DNA of 7,994 bases from Oscillospiraceae bacterium Marseille-Q3528 (GCA_018223385.1 JAGTTR010000032.1:1-7994); one strand, 5' to 3'. Shown: positions 1 to 7,626, counted from the first letter of the stretch. Numbers and translations: made by a program. The notes: generated by a model not told the origin, from the letters alone.

Positions 1-45
1 TTATTATAGTGTAAAAAATATAGCACAATAGCACATATTGCTGCG

Positions 46-98
46 AAACAAAAAACGGCTGTAAGCCTTGATTTTACTGGCTTCACAACCGTTTTTTT
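46..98 (-). terminator. Hairpin terminator, stronger in the leftward direction
   Basis: Arms at about 55-67 (CGGCTGTAAGCC) and 79-91 (GGCTTCACAACCG) enclose an 11-nt loop, with a T run on each strand. Read leftward, the stem pairs throughout with one G-U and one bulged base and ends in TTTTTTG. Read rightward, the same position is a C-A mismatch, although a run of seven T follows. It lies about 100 nt past the stop of the LysM gene and is its likely terminator. The 100 nt between them hold no gene that I can support. Confidence 0.75.
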
Positions 99-171
99 AC
101 TTTCCAACTGTCAAAGATGGGATTATAAATACAGGTGAAACGTTTGTCAACGAAAGCCCCACAGATTAGCC

Positions 172-193
172 TTTTATCATACTTTTATCATAC
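172..193. repeat. Two tandem copies of an 11-bp unit
   Basis: TTTTATCATAC occurs at 172-182 and again at 183-193, directly after the stop codon of the leftward LysM gene. It is AT-rich and only two copies long, so it may be simple slippage. No function is apparent. Confidence 0.5.
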
Positions 194-198
194 TTTTT

Positions 199-885
199 TC
201 ACATTTTTTTCAGAAGTTCCAGGCAGGAGGCGAAAGCCGCATAGGAGAGATCCCATTCCTCCAGCAGGGCGTCCACGGTCATGGCCCGGATCCGCTCCTC
301 CTCGCAGGGGCAGGAAGCGGTTTCCACGGAGGCACTGTCAGCTCTCGTTTCCGGCATTTTTCTGTCTGTTCCCGCAGGCGGCAGCTCTGACAGCTCCATT
401 TCCGATTCTGCAGGAACATCTTCCCTGTCCCACGAGCTGCCATCCCCAACCGGAGTGGACATTTTCTGGTTTTCCGGCACCACAGTTGTGCGCTCCTGCT
501 CTCTTCGCATAGGGTCATCCGTGGTTCTCTGCCGCATCCCGTTATCATACGCATGCATGGCATCCTCCATTTCCCCACTGTCCATCTGTTCTCCACTGTC
601 CACGCTTCTGCCGTTTTGCTCTCCCACATCCCGGGGCTGGATCATGCCGGGGCGGGTATACGGCGGCTGGGGATAGGGTGCCACAGGAATGACCACCGGG
701 CGGATCCTGGGAATGCAGATCTCATCCCCCACCTGCAGGTTGTAAATATTAACAAAAGGATTGGCGAGAATGAGAGCGGACACCTTTACATGATATTGTT
801 TGCTTAGTTTATACAGGGTATCTCCCTTTCGGATCACATGGGTAAACCCATAACAGCGATCAAAATTCGTATTTCGATTTTCCAT
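199..885 (-). CDS. LysM-domain protein without signal peptide
   Basis: This gene encodes a 228-residue protein. Residues about 14-59 form one LysM module (HVIRKGDTLYKLSKQY, then LILANP and LQVGDEICIP), a fold that binds N-acetylglucosamine polymers such as peptidoglycan. A proline-rich stretch follows at about 66-80, then a long acidic, probably disordered linker rich in E, D, S and M, and a short C-terminal helical segment (MTVDALLEEWDLSYAAF). No signal peptide or membrane segment precedes the LysM module. Several clostridial and Bacillus LysM proteins lacking a signal sequence, such as SafA, act in the spore coat or cortex, so a spore-associated role is possible but is inference. An in-frame ATG at 909 would add eight residues, but the ribosome site AGAGGA lies between the two starts and 9 nt before 885, which favours 885. 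The gene is divergent from the large activase gene; no functional link is evident. Confidence 0.8.
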   Translation of the reverse strand: MENRNTNFDRCYGFTHVIRKGDTLYKLSKQYHVKVSALILANPFVNIYNLQVGDEICIPRIRPVVIPVAPYPQPPYTRPGMIQPRDVGEQNGRSVDSGEQMDSGEMEDAMHAYDNGMRQRTTDDPMRREQERTTVVPENQKMSTPVGDGSSWDREDVPAESEMELSELPPAGTDRKMPETRADSASVETASCPCEEERIRAMTVDALLEEWDLSYAAFASCLELLKKM

Positions 886-894
886 AACAGCGCA

Positions 895-900
895 TCCTCT
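895..900 (-). promoter_or_regulatory. Ribosome binding site that sets the LysM gene start
   Basis: On the minus strand this reads AGAGGA, 9 nt upstream of the ATG at 885. It is downstream of the alternative ATG at 909, so it supports the shorter protein. Confidence 0.6.
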
Positions 901-990
901 GGTTTGCATTGTTACTTTATTCTATTCGCAGAGCAGGCGCCCGGTTCCTCTTCTGCCATATTTTCTTTATTTTTTAAACAAATATTTTAT

Positions 991-1019
991 TTGTCATTTA
1001 GCAGTATCTGTCGTATAAT
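991..1019 (+). promoter_or_regulatory. Sigma-A-type promoter for the large activase gene
   Basis: TTGTCA at 991-996 and a perfect TATAAT at 1014-1019 are separated by 17 nt. The predicted transcript starts near 1026, giving a 5' leader of about 94 nt before the ATG at 1120. I found no comparable promoter in the opposite direction for the LysM gene; TAGAAT on the minus strand (919-924) could be a -10 box, but no good -35 box accompanies it. Confidence 0.8.
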
Positions 1020-1069
1020 GGAAAATCATGTGTGACCTTAGCGGTTATGCATTTAATATAGAAGTAATT

Positions 1070-1081
1070 TTTCATATGAAA
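1070..1081. repeat. 12-bp perfect palindrome in the activase leader
   Basis: TTTCATATGAAA is a perfect palindrome within the predicted 5' leader, about 45 nt downstream of the predicted transcription start. A second small dyad, CTTTCAGAAAG (1091-1101), abuts the ribosome site. Either could be a repressor site or an RNA hairpin near the translation start; this AT-rich sequence could also be chance. Confidence 0.35.
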
Positions 1082-1119
1082 CAGATATTTCTTTCAGAAA
1101 GGCAAGGTAAAAATTACAT

Positions 1120-4100
1120 ATGGAACAGTCTAAAATGAACAGTCTCGGGATAGATATCGGTTCCACTACTGTGAAGATCTCTATTCTTGATGCTGATCAG
1201 AAGATTCTTTTTTCCGCATACAAACGACACTATGCCAATATACAGGAGACCTTAAGCTCCCTGCTCTGTGATGCACATGAAAAACTGGGCGATCTGCAGG
1301 TTTCCCCCATGATCACCGGTTCCGGCGGCCTGACGCTGGCCAAACATCTGGGCGTTCCCTTCGTCCAGGAGGTGATCGCCGTATCCACCGCGCTGACCTA
1401 CTATGCCCCGAAGACGGACGTGGCCATCGAGCTGGGCGGCGAGGACGCCAAGATCATTTATTTTGAGGGCGGCAACGTGGAACAGCGGATGAACGGCATC
1501 TGCGCGGGCGGTACCGGCTCCTTCATCGACCAGATGGCCGCACTGCTGCAGACAGACGCTGTGGGACTGAACGAATATGCCAGAGATTACAAGGCCATTT
1601 ATCCCATCGCAGCCCGCTGCGGCGTTTTCGCCAAGACAGATATCCAGCCGCTGATCAACGAGGGCGCAACGAAGGAAGACCTGTCCGCCTCCATTTTCCA
1701 GGCAGTGGTGAACCAGACCATCAGCGGCCTGGCCTGCGGCAAACCGATCCGCGGCCATATCGCTTTCCTGGGTGGCCCCTTACATTTCCTGCCGGAGCTT
1801 CGCAACGCATTCATCCGCACGCTGAAGCTGGACGAGGAGCACACCATCATCCCGAACCATTCCCACCTGTTTGCGGCTATCGGTTCGGCCATGAACCACA
1901 AGGAGGAGGTGTCCCTGACCCTCTCTGACATGGTGAAAAAGCTTTCCGGCAAGATCAAGATGGAGTTCGAGGTGGAACGTCTGGATCCGCTGTTCACCGA
2001 TGAGGCGGATTTTGACCGTTTCCTGGAGCGCCAGAACCAGTATAAAGTAAAGAAGGGCGATCTTTCCACCTACAAGGGCAACTGCTATCTGGGCATTGAC
2101 GCCGGTTCCACCACCACCAAGACGGCGCTGGTGGGCGAGGACGGCTCCCTTCTGTACTCCTTTTATCACAGCAACAACGGAAGTCCGCTGGCTACCACCA
2201 TCGAGTCCATCAGGGAGATCCACCGGCTGCTTCCCGAAGACGCCCATATCGTCTACTCCTGCTCCACCGGTTACGGGGAAGCGCTGATCAAAGCTGCCCT
2301 GATGCTGGATGAGGGTGAGGTGGAGACTGTCGCCCACTACTATGCTGCCGCGTTCTTTGACAAAAACGTAGACTGCATTCTGGACATCGGCGGCCAGGAC
2401 ATGAAATGCATCAAGATCAAAAATCATACGGTTGACAGCGTACAGCTCAACGAGGCCTGTTCCTCGGGCTGCGGCTCCTTCATCGAGACCTTTGCCCAGT
2501 CGTTGAACTACTCGGTGCAGGATTTCGCCAGGGAGGCACTGTTTGCCAAGCACCCCATCGACCTGGGTACCCGCTGCACTGTTTTCATGAACTCCAAGGT
2601 AAAACAGGCCCAGAAGGAGGGCGCTTCCGTGGCAGACATCTCCGCAGGGCTGGCTTACTCTGTCATCAAAAACGCCCTGTTCAAGGTCATCAAGGTGTCT
2701 TCCGCCGCAGAGCTGGGCAAAAATATTGTCGTCCAGGGCGGTACCTTCTATAATAATGCCGTTCTCCGCAGCTTTGAGAAGATCGCCGACTGCGAGGCCA
2801 TCCGCCCGGATATCGCCGGTATCATGGGCGCCTTCGGCGCTGCCCTCATCGCCCGGGAGCGCTACGAGGCGGGCACGGTCAGCTCCATGCTTTCCATTGA
2901 AGAGATCGAGAATCTGACCTTCTCCACCTCCATGGCCCGCTGCCACGGCTGTACCAACAACTGTCTCATGACCATCAACAAATTCAGCAACGGCCGTCGG
3001 TTCATCACCGGCAACCGCTGTGAAAAAGGTGTGGGCAAGGAAAAGACCGGCAAGGATGTGCCGAACCTGTTTACATACAAGAACGAGCGGCTGTTTTCCT
3101 ATGATCCTCTTCCTGAGGCGGAAGCGCCCCGGGGCACGGTTGGTATCCCCCGGGTACTGAACATGTACGAAAACTATCCCTTCTGGTATACATTTTTTAC
3201 AAAGCTTGGCTTCCGCGTGATCCTTTCCCCGGAATCCAACCGAAAAATCTACGAGATGGGAATCGAGTCTATTCCCAGCGAATCCGAATGTTATCCGGCC
3301 AAGCTGGCCCACGGCCATGTGGAATGGCTGCTGAGACAGGGATTGAAGTTCATCTTCTACCCGTGCATCCCCTACGAGCGCATCGAGTATGCGGATGCCA
3401 ACAACCACTACAACTGCCCCATTGTCACCTCCTACGCGGAGAACATCAAAAATAATATAGAAGAGCTGCGAAATCCTGACATTGATTTCCGCAATCCTTT
3501 CCTCTCCTTCCAGAGCGAAGAGGTTCTCATCCCCCGGCTGTATGAGGAGCTGGGCAATGATTTCCACATTTCCAAGGGCGAAATCACCGAGGCCGTACAC
3601 GCTGCCTGGGCAGAAATGCAGCAGCTTCACAAAGATATACAGCATAAAGGCGAGGAAGTACTGCGCTGGATGGAAGAACACAAGCGCCGTGGCATCGTTC
3701 TGGCAGGCCGTCCCTACCATCTGGATCCTGAGATCAACCACGGTATCCCGGAACTCATCACCTCCTACGGCATTGCCGTGCTGACCGAAGAATCTGTGGC
3801 CCACCTGAATCCGGTGGAGCGGCCGCTGATCGTCATGGACCAGTGGATGTACCACTCCCGTCTGTATGCAGCAGCCAACTATGTCAAGCTGCGGGAAGAT
3901 CTGGATCTCATCCAGCTGAACTCCTTCGGCTGCGGCCTGGATGCCGTGACCACCGATGCGGTCAACGATATTCTGAGCAATTCCGGCAAGATCTACACCT
4001 GCCTGAAGATCGACGAGGTAAACAACCTGGGCGCCGCCCGCATCCGCATCCGCTCCCTGCTGTCCGCCGTGCGCGTGCGGGAAAAATATCCCGAGGAGCG

Positions 4101-5373
4101 TACCATCCGTCCGGCCAACATCGAGCGCGTGGTATTCACTGAGGAAATGCGCAAGAATTACACGATCCTGTGCCCCCAGATGTCCCCGATCCATTTCGAG
4201 CTTCTGGAACCGGCCCTGAATTCCTGCGGCTATCACCTGGTGGTACTGCCCAACGACAACAAGAACGCCGTCAACACCGGCCTGAAATATGTCAACAACG
4301 ATGCCTGCTATCCGTCTCTGATGGTGGTGGGCCAGATCATGGATGCCCTGCTGTCCGGAGAATACGACCTGGACAAAACAGCAGTCATCATTTCCCAGAC
4401 AGGCGGTGGCTGCCGGGCTTCCAACTACATCGGCTTCATCCGCCGGGCACTGAAAAAAGCCGGTTATGAGCAGATCCCGGTTATATCCATCAACTTAAGC
4501 GGTCTGGAATCCAACCCTGGCTTCAAGCTGACCCTTCCCCTGGCAATGAAAGCCGTGTACGCGATTGTGTTCGGTGACATTTTCATGCGCTGCCTGTATC
4601 GGATGCGCCCTTATGAAAAAGAGCCCGGAAGCGCCAACGCCATGCATGAGAAATGGGTGGCTGCCTGCATCAGATTCCTGACAGCACCCAAGGTTTCCTA
4701 CAGCAGGTTCAAGAAGCTCTGCCGGGAGATCATCGAAGACTTTGACAGCCTGCCCATCACCGGTGAGCAGAAGCCCCGGGTGGGCATCGTCGGCGAGATC
4801 CTCGTCAAATTCCTGCCGGCTGCCAACAACTATCTGGTGGATCTTCTGGAAAGTGAGGGCGCTGAGGCTGTCGTTCCCGACCTGCTGGACTTCTTCTTCT
4901 ACTGCTTCTACAACGCCAACTTCAAGGCTGAGAAGCTGGGCATGAGCAAGAAAACAGCCCGGCTGTGCAACTTAGGTATCTGGTTCCTGGAAAAGGTGCG
5001 GAACACGGCCCGGAAAGAATTTGAAAAGAGCCGTCACTTCACACCGCCGGCACGGATCGAGGACACCGCTGCCATGGCAAAGGATATCGTTTCCCTGGGC
5101 AACCAGACCGGCGAGGGATGGTTCCTGACCGGCGAAATGCTGGAGCTGATCCACAGCGGCACACCGAACATCGTGTGCACCCAGCCCTTCGGCTGTCTGC
5201 CTAACCATGTGGTGGGAAAAGGCGTCATCAAGGAACTTCGCCACCAGTACCCGCTGGCCAACATCGTGGCCATCGACTATGACCCCGGTGCCAGCGAAGT
5301 CAACCAGCTGAACCGTATCAAGCTCATGCTGTCCACCGCCAATAAGAATCTGAAAAAACAGGCAGCGGAGTAA
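1120..5373 (+). CDS. Giant 2-hydroxyacyl-CoA dehydratase activase-like iron-sulfur protein
   Basis: This 1417-residue protein belongs to the BadF/BadG/BcrA/BcrD (HgdC-type) ATPase group, fused to CoA-activase-related DUF2229 and HgdB-like parts. Two actin-like ATPase modules (about 8-260 and 322-580) carry phosphate motifs [10 protein letters not shown] and [10 protein letters not shown], then ELGGEDAK and DIGGQDMK. Each has the cysteine pair that holds the bridging [4Fe-4S] cluster in HgdC: C128/C167 and C447/C486, both 39 apart. A linker has C608-x2-C611-x3-C615 with C634, a likely extra metal or cluster site. The remaining half reads as two related HgdB-like units (about 675-985 and 1014-1407) with matching cysteines C724/C749/C938 and C1063/C1098/C1359. 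Relatives use ATP hydrolysis to push one electron to very low potential for difficult reductions; dehydratase and double-cubane-cluster proteins are known acceptors. The substrate here is unknown, and no dehydratase, CoA-transferase or Etf gene is adjacent. AAGGCAAGG precedes the ATG, with the last AGG 12 nt upstream. The protein is probably cytoplasmic and oxygen-sensitive. Family assignment is secure; the exact reaction is not. Confidence 0.95.
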   Translation: MEQSKMNSLGIDIGSTTVKISILDADQKILFSAYKRHYANIQETLSSLLCDAHEKLGDLQVSPMITGSGGLTLAKHLGVPFVQEVIAVSTALTYYAPKTDVAIELGGEDAKIIYFEGGNVEQRMNGICAGGTGSFIDQMAALLQTDAVGLNEYARDYKAIYPIAARCGVFAKTDIQPLINEGATKEDLSASIFQAVVNQTISGLACGKPIRGHIAFLGGPLHFLPELRNAFIRTLKLDEEHTIIPNHSHLFAAIGSAMNHKEEVSLTLSDMVKKLSGKIKMEFEVERLDPLFTDEADFDRFLERQNQYKVKKGDLSTYKGNCYLGIDAGSTTTKTALVGEDGSLLYSFYHSNNGSPLATTIESIREIHRLLPEDAHIVYSCSTGYGEALIKAALMLDEGEVETVAHYYAAAFFDKNVDCILDIGGQDMKCIKIKNHTVDSVQLNEACSSGCGSFIETFAQSLNYSVQDFAREALFAKHPIDLGTRCTVFMNSKVKQAQKEGASVADISAGLAYSVIKNALFKVIKVSSAAELGKNIVVQGGTFYNNAVLRSFEKIADCEAIRPDIAGIMGAFGAALIARERYEAGTVSSMLSIEEIENLTFSTSMARCHGCTNNCLMTINKFSNGRRFITGNRCEKGVGKEKTGKDVPNLFTYKNERLFSYDPLPEAEAPRGTVGIPRVLNMYENYPFWYTFFTKLGFRVILSPESNRKIYEMGIESIPSESECYPAKLAHGHVEWLLRQGLKFIFYPCIPYERIEYADANNHYNCPIVTSYAENIKNNIEELRNPDIDFRNPFLSFQSEEVLIPRLYEELGNDFHISKGEITEAVHAAWAEMQQLHKDIQHKGEEVLRWMEEHKRRGIVLAGRPYHLDPEINHGIPELITSYGIAVLTEESVAHLNPVERPLIVMDQWMYHSRLYAAANYVKLREDLDLIQLNSFGCGLDAVTTDAVNDILSNSGKIYTCLKIDEVNNLGAARIRIRSLLSAVRVREKYPEERTIRPANIERVVFTEEMRKNYTILCPQMSPIHFELLEPALNSCGYHLVVLPNDNKNAVNTGLKYVNNDACYPSLMVVGQIMDALLSGEYDLDKTAVIISQTGGGCRASNYIGFIRRALKKAGYEQIPVISINLSGLESNPGFKLTLPLAMKAVYAIVFGDIFMRCLYRMRPYEKEPGSANAMHEKWVAACIRFLTAPKVSYSRFKKLCREIIEDFDSLPITGEQKPRVGIVGEILVKFLPAANNYLVDLLESEGAEAVVPDLLDFFFYCFYNANFKAEKLGMSKKTARLCNLGIWFLEKVRNTARKEFEKSRHFTPPARIEDTAAMAKDIVSLGNQTGEGWFLTGEMLELIHSGTPNIVCTQPFGCLPNHVVGKGVIKELRHQYPLANIVAIDYDPGASEVNQLNRIKLMLSTANKNLKKQAAE

Positions 5374-5411
5374 GTTTTCCAATACGTAAAACATACGCAT
5401 CCTGTGATACT

Positions 5412-5481
5412 ATAAAAAAGACCTGTACCGGAAACACTTCTTCATCATCCTTTCAGAAGTTTCCGGGAACAGGTCTTTTAA
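5412..5481. terminator. Long two-way terminator between convergent genes
   Basis: AAAAAGACCTGT (5415-5426) pairs with ACAGGTCTTTT (5469-5479), and CCGGAAAC (5428-5435) pairs with GTTTCCGG (5459-5466). TTCT/AGAA closes the inner part around a loop of about 13 nt, with a 2-nt bulge. A and T runs flank both sides, so it can serve the activase gene from the left and the RHH gene from the right. Confidence 0.85.
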
Positions 5482-5490
5482 ATACGCTTT

Positions 5491-5691
5491 TTATTCAATA
5501 TCCAGTTCCGGCGGGACATCCAGCTCACATGGCACCGGCGCTCCGTTCTTTTTCCGCTGCCTGACGCACTCTGTCAGCAGATACTCGATCTGTCCGTTGA
5601 CAGAACGGAAATCATCCTCCGCCCAGGCGGCAATGGCATTGTAAAGCTTGGGCGACAGGCGTAAGGGAACCTGCTTTTTCTGATCCGCCAT
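5491..5691 (-). CDS. Arc-like ribbon-helix-helix DNA-binding protein
   Basis: This is a 66-residue protein. Residues about 5-50 match the ribbon-helix-helix pattern: a short strand [12 protein letters not shown], a first helix ([10 protein letters not shown]), the turn FRSVN, and a second helix ([16 protein letters not shown]). By eye it resembles phage P22 Arc, where the same turn reads GRSVN. Of the three Arc strand residues that touch bases (Q, N, R), Q and R align here and the Asn position is Pro. Such proteins bind DNA as dimers through the paired strand and often repress their own operon. The tail is acidic ([11 protein letters not shown]). The start lies 3 nt after the SPFH stop codon and has no good ribosome site of its own, so translation is probably coupled to the SPFH gene. 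A candidate operator is at the operon promoter (6739-6772). It could instead regulate genes elsewhere; no toxin is adjacent. Confidence 0.8.
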   Translation of the reverse strand: MADQKKQVPLRLSPKLYNAIAAWAEDDFRSVNGQIEYLLTECVRQRKKNGAPVPCELDVPPELDIE

Positions 5692-5694
5692 CCG

Positions 5695-6723
5695 TTAATA
5701 CAGGCTGCCGGAATTGACCACAGGCTGTGCATCCCGGTTGCCGCACAGAACCACGAGCAGATTGGACACCATTGCCGCTTTGCGTTCCTCATCCAGCTCT
5801 ACCACCTGTTTCTCAGAAAGCCGTTCCAGTGCCATCTCCACCATGCCGACGGCGCCGTCCACGATCATCTTTCTGGCGTCGATAATGGCAGATGCCTGCT
5901 GCCGCTGCAGCATCACCGCTGCGATCTCCGGCGCATAGGCAAGATAGGTGATCCTAGCTTCCAGAACCTCCAGTCCCGCATCGGCCACCTTCTTCTGGAT
6001 CTCCGCGCGGATCCGTTCTGCCACGATCTCACTGGAGCCCCGCAGGCTGCCCTCGTCGGCCAGGCCGTCCCCGGTGGTGTCCACATTCTCTGCCACATCA
6101 TACGGGTAAATCCGCACAATATCCCGAAGGGCACTGTCACACTGCAGGGAAAGGTATTCCTTGTAATTGTCCACACAGAAAACCGCTTTGGCCGTGTCCG
6201 TCACCCGCCACATCACCGCAATGCCGATCTCCACCGGATTGCCCAGACAATCGTTGATCTTCTGCCTGCTGTTGTTCAGCGTCATGATCTTCAGGGAAAT
6301 CTTCTTGCCCTCGGAAGAAGCCGTTGTGGCGGAAACACCTGCCGCCTGCAGAAGCTTCTTGTTCATGCCGCCGTCCACATCACCGCTCTGGCTCAGCTTC
6401 GTGTGTGCCGCCGGATTCACCGCGATACAGAACGGATTCACATGATAAAACCCGGGCTCCTTCAGGGTGCCCACATATTTTCCAAACAGCGTCAGCACCA
6501 ACGCCTCCTGGGGCTTCAATACCTTCAATCCGAGAAACGGGATCCAGCCCACACAGGCATACACCGTTCCCACCACAAAGAGGATCACCCCCGGCACCAT
6601 TTCCTCCTCTGCCATCCAGACAGAGCCGAACACGATCAATGCTGCAGCAATGAGATACAGGATGATCCCCAGGATCAGCACTGCCATGCCGTTCTTATTC
6701 TTTCTTAATACTTTTTCCTCCAT
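5695..6723 (-). CDS. SPFH/band-7 domain membrane protein
   Basis: This gene encodes a 342-residue protein. Two hydrophobic segments (about 13-37 and 43-66) anchor the N-terminus, with a short basic cytoplasmic start ([12 protein letters not shown]). An SPFH (band 7, prohibitin/flotillin-like) domain follows from about 67 to 280, starting at [17 protein letters not shown] and including [26 protein letters not shown] and [18 protein letters not shown] helical segment (about 275-320) with [20 protein letters not shown] and the C-terminal PVVNSGSLY end the protein. SPFH proteins form large membrane-bound oligomers that organise membrane microdomains and associate with proteases or stress responses; the role of this subfamily is not known to me. 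An in-frame ATG at 6777 is possible, but it lies at the -35 box, upstream of the transcription start, and AAAGGAGGG is 7 nt before 6723, so 6723 is chosen. It is the first gene of an operon with the RHH gene. Confidence 0.9.
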   Translation of the reverse strand: MEEKVLRKNKNGMAVLILGIILYLIAAALIVFGSVWMAEEEMVPGVILFVVGTVYACVGWIPFLGLKVLKPQEALVLTLFGKYVGTLKEPGFYHVNPFCIAVNPAAHTKLSQSGDVDGGMNKKLLQAAGVSATTASSEGKKISLKIMTLNNSRQKINDCLGNPVEIGIAVMWRVTDTAKAVFCVDNYKEYLSLQCDSALRDIVRIYPYDVAENVDTTGDGLADEGSLRGSSEIVAERIRAEIQKKVADAGLEVLEARITYLAYAPEIAAVMLQRQQASAIIDARKMIVDGAVGMVEMALERLSEKQVVELDEERKAAMVSNLLVVLCGNRDAQPVVNSGSLY

Positions 6724-6730
6724 AAAGAAT

Positions 6731-6739
6731 CCCTCCTTT
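6731..6739 (-). promoter_or_regulatory. Strong ribosome binding site that sets the SPFH gene start
   Basis: The minus strand reads AAAGGAGGG, 7 nt before the ATG at 6723. It rules out the longer reading from 6777, which would start inside the promoter. Confidence 0.85.
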
Positions 6740-6772
6740 GATATTTTTATGATATCATTTTGATATATCAAA
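6739..6772. repeat. Three TGATAT repeats at 11-bp spacing, candidate operator
   Basis: TGATAT occurs at 6739-6744, 6750-6755 and 6761-6766, exactly 11 bp apart. The second lies in the palindrome ATGATATCAT (6749-6758) and the third in the 14-bp palindrome TTTGATATATCAAA (6759-6772). Together they cover the -10 box, the spacer and the edge of the -35 box of the SPFH promoter. About one helical turn between half-sites suits tandem binding by ribbon-helix-helix dimers, and an RHH gene is the second gene of this operon. Binding by that protein is inference. Confidence 0.55.
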
Positions 6773-6777
6773 GTCAA
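6749..6777 (-). promoter_or_regulatory. Sigma-A-type promoter of the SPFH-RHH operon
   Basis: On the minus strand, TTGACT (6777-6772) and TATCAT (6754-6749) are separated by 17 nt, each 5 of 6 to consensus. Transcription should start near 6742, leaving a leader of about 19 nt that is mostly the ribosome site. No clear terminator separates this promoter from the upstream LURP-one-related gene, so some read-through from that operon is possible. Confidence 0.75.
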
Positions 6778-6829
6778 CGGTATTCTCTAAATTTCATTAT
6801 CTGTTTTTTCAGGATTCTCTCAGCCGTTT

Positions 6830-7297
6830 TTAAGACCCGCTGCAGTTGGCCGCATCAATGGCCAACACCAGCAAAAGGGCCGGCAGCTCATCCGCTGGAT
6901 TCGAAAAATCAATGACGTATGTATCTCCCCAGTGAAACGGCTCCTTGGTCACATGTACCGCCACACAGCAGGCTTCATACACATCATAATTCCAGCCCAG
7001 GAAATCCCCTTCTGCCCGCCAGCCCCGGTATTCCAGATCATATTTGGGGCGAAACAGCGTAAACCGCTTCTCGATCCGCCCCAGATACGCTCCATGCAGT
7101 TCGATCTCAAACACCGGCAGCAGCGCCAGCTTCCCCCGCACCAGACCAATCTCCTGCCCCGACGCATCATATACGTGCAGCCGGTGCTCCAGGGAGAAAA
7201 GCTCCCCTTTTACAAAATATTTCGGATTTCCTGCCTCGTCGTAAATATCAAACGTATCCGTCCAGGAAAATACCCGTTGTTTGATCAGTAGACGCAT
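6830..7297 (-). CDS. LURP-one-related (tubby C-terminal-like fold) protein
   Basis: This 155-residue protein is the usual full length for the bacterial LURP-one-related/YxjI group. Typical features are the opening RLLIKQRVFSWTDTFDIYDE, then GNPKYFVKGELFSL and LHVYDASGQEIGLVRGKL. These are followed by FTLFRPKYDL, GDFLGWNYDVYE, VTKEPFHWGDTYVIDF and a hydrophobic C-terminal helix (LLLVLAIDAA). The family forms a twelve-stranded barrel around a central helix, related to the lipid-binding Tubby domain; its bacterial function is poorly known. No signal peptide is visible. The start lies 2 nt after the stop of the antitoxin gene, with GGGGG about 7 nt upstream, so the two are almost surely co-transcribed. 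It sits where a toxin gene would normally follow a Phd/YefM antitoxin, but has no resemblance to RelE, ParE or Doc that I can see. Its codon use is GC-rich, unlike the antitoxin. Confidence 0.85.
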   Translation of the reverse strand: MRLLIKQRVFSWTDTFDIYDEAGNPKYFVKGELFSLEHRLHVYDASGQEIGLVRGKLALLPVFEIELHGAYLGRIEKRFTLFRPKYDLEYRGWRAEGDFLGWNYDVYEACCVAVHVTKEPFHWGDTYVIDFSNPADELPALLLVLAIDAANCSGS

Positions 7298-7299
7298 GC

Positions 7300-7554
7300 T
7301 TATACCCCCAGTTCTGCCTCCAGATCATCTGCTGAAATTGTTCCTTCTTCCCGAATAGACACTTCTGCTTCATTTAGTTTACGCATCAACGTATAAAGCG
7401 CTTTCTGCCTATCCAATTCATCAAGCTCTTTCATATCAATAATTGCACACTGACCATGTCCATTTCTTGTAAGATAAACTCTATTACCATATGTGACCTC
7501 ATTGATTACTGTTGTATAATTTCTCAAATCCGAAATAGGCTTAATATTTGGCAT
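7300..7554 (-). CDS. Phd/YefM-family antitoxin
   Basis: This is an 84-residue protein. Residues 1-48 match the N-terminal DNA-binding/dimerisation domain of Phd/YefM antitoxins: MPNIKPISDLRNYTTVINEV, then VYLTRNGHGQCAIIDMKELDELD. The rest (about 49-84) is helical and acidic, ending ISADDLEAELGV, as expected for the part that wraps around a toxin. Such antitoxins neutralise a partner toxin and repress their own promoter. The ribosome site GAGGAGGA is 6 nt before the ATG. No toxin gene follows: the next gene is the LURP-one-related protein, 2 nt away. It may be an orphan antitoxin, may act on a toxin elsewhere, or may regulate or pair with the neighbour; the sequence cannot decide. The gene is more AT-rich than those to its left, which fits acquired DNA. 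Confidence 0.85.
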   Translation of the reverse strand: MPNIKPISDLRNYTTVINEVTYGNRVYLTRNGHGQCAIIDMKELDELDRQKALYTLMRKLNEAEVSIREEGTISADDLEAELGV

Positions 7555-7597
7555 ACTTATTCCTCCTCAAAAATTACTAAATCTTTTCTTTCTCTAT

Positions 7598-7626
7598 ATT
7601 ATACCTTTTCACTGCGAATCATTCAA
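7598..7626 (-). promoter_or_regulatory. Sigma-A-type promoter of the antitoxin operon
   Basis: On the minus strand, TTGAAT (7626-7621) and a perfect TATAAT (7603-7598) are separated by 17 nt. Transcription should start near 7591, giving a leader of about 36 nt. The -35 box lies inside the inverted repeat at 7607-7642. Confidence 0.75.

Noticed and set aside
3..35. Minus-strand TATAAT (3-8) and two tandem ATAGCACA units (20-35), possible promoter of a gene left of the window
   Set aside because: The only -35-like match is 14 nt away and the gene it would serve is outside the window, so there is too little to call.
135..676. Plus-strand open frames of 125 and 131 codons opposite the LysM gene
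   Set aside because: The translations are proline-, serine- and arginine-rich antisense shadows; the LysM frame on the minus strand has a real domain and a ribosome site.
1252..2069. Two further minus-strand open frames (168 and 156 codons) opposite the activase N-terminus
   Set aside because: They overlap each other and the ATPase motifs on the plus strand, with no recognisable protein features.
1780..4236. An 818-codon open frame on the minus strand inside the activase gene
   Set aside because: It is an antisense shadow produced by the GC-biased third positions of the plus-strand gene. The translation shows no recognisable domain, whereas the plus-strand frame carries all expected family motifs across its whole length.
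6324..6763. Plus-strand open frames opposite the SPFH gene N-terminus
   Set aside because: They lie opposite the SPFH coding region, and their translations are low-complexity without domains.
6781..6829. Possible terminator after the LURP-one-related gene
   Set aside because: There is a T run and a direct repeat ATTCTCT (6782-6788, 6814-6820), but no stem that pairs well.
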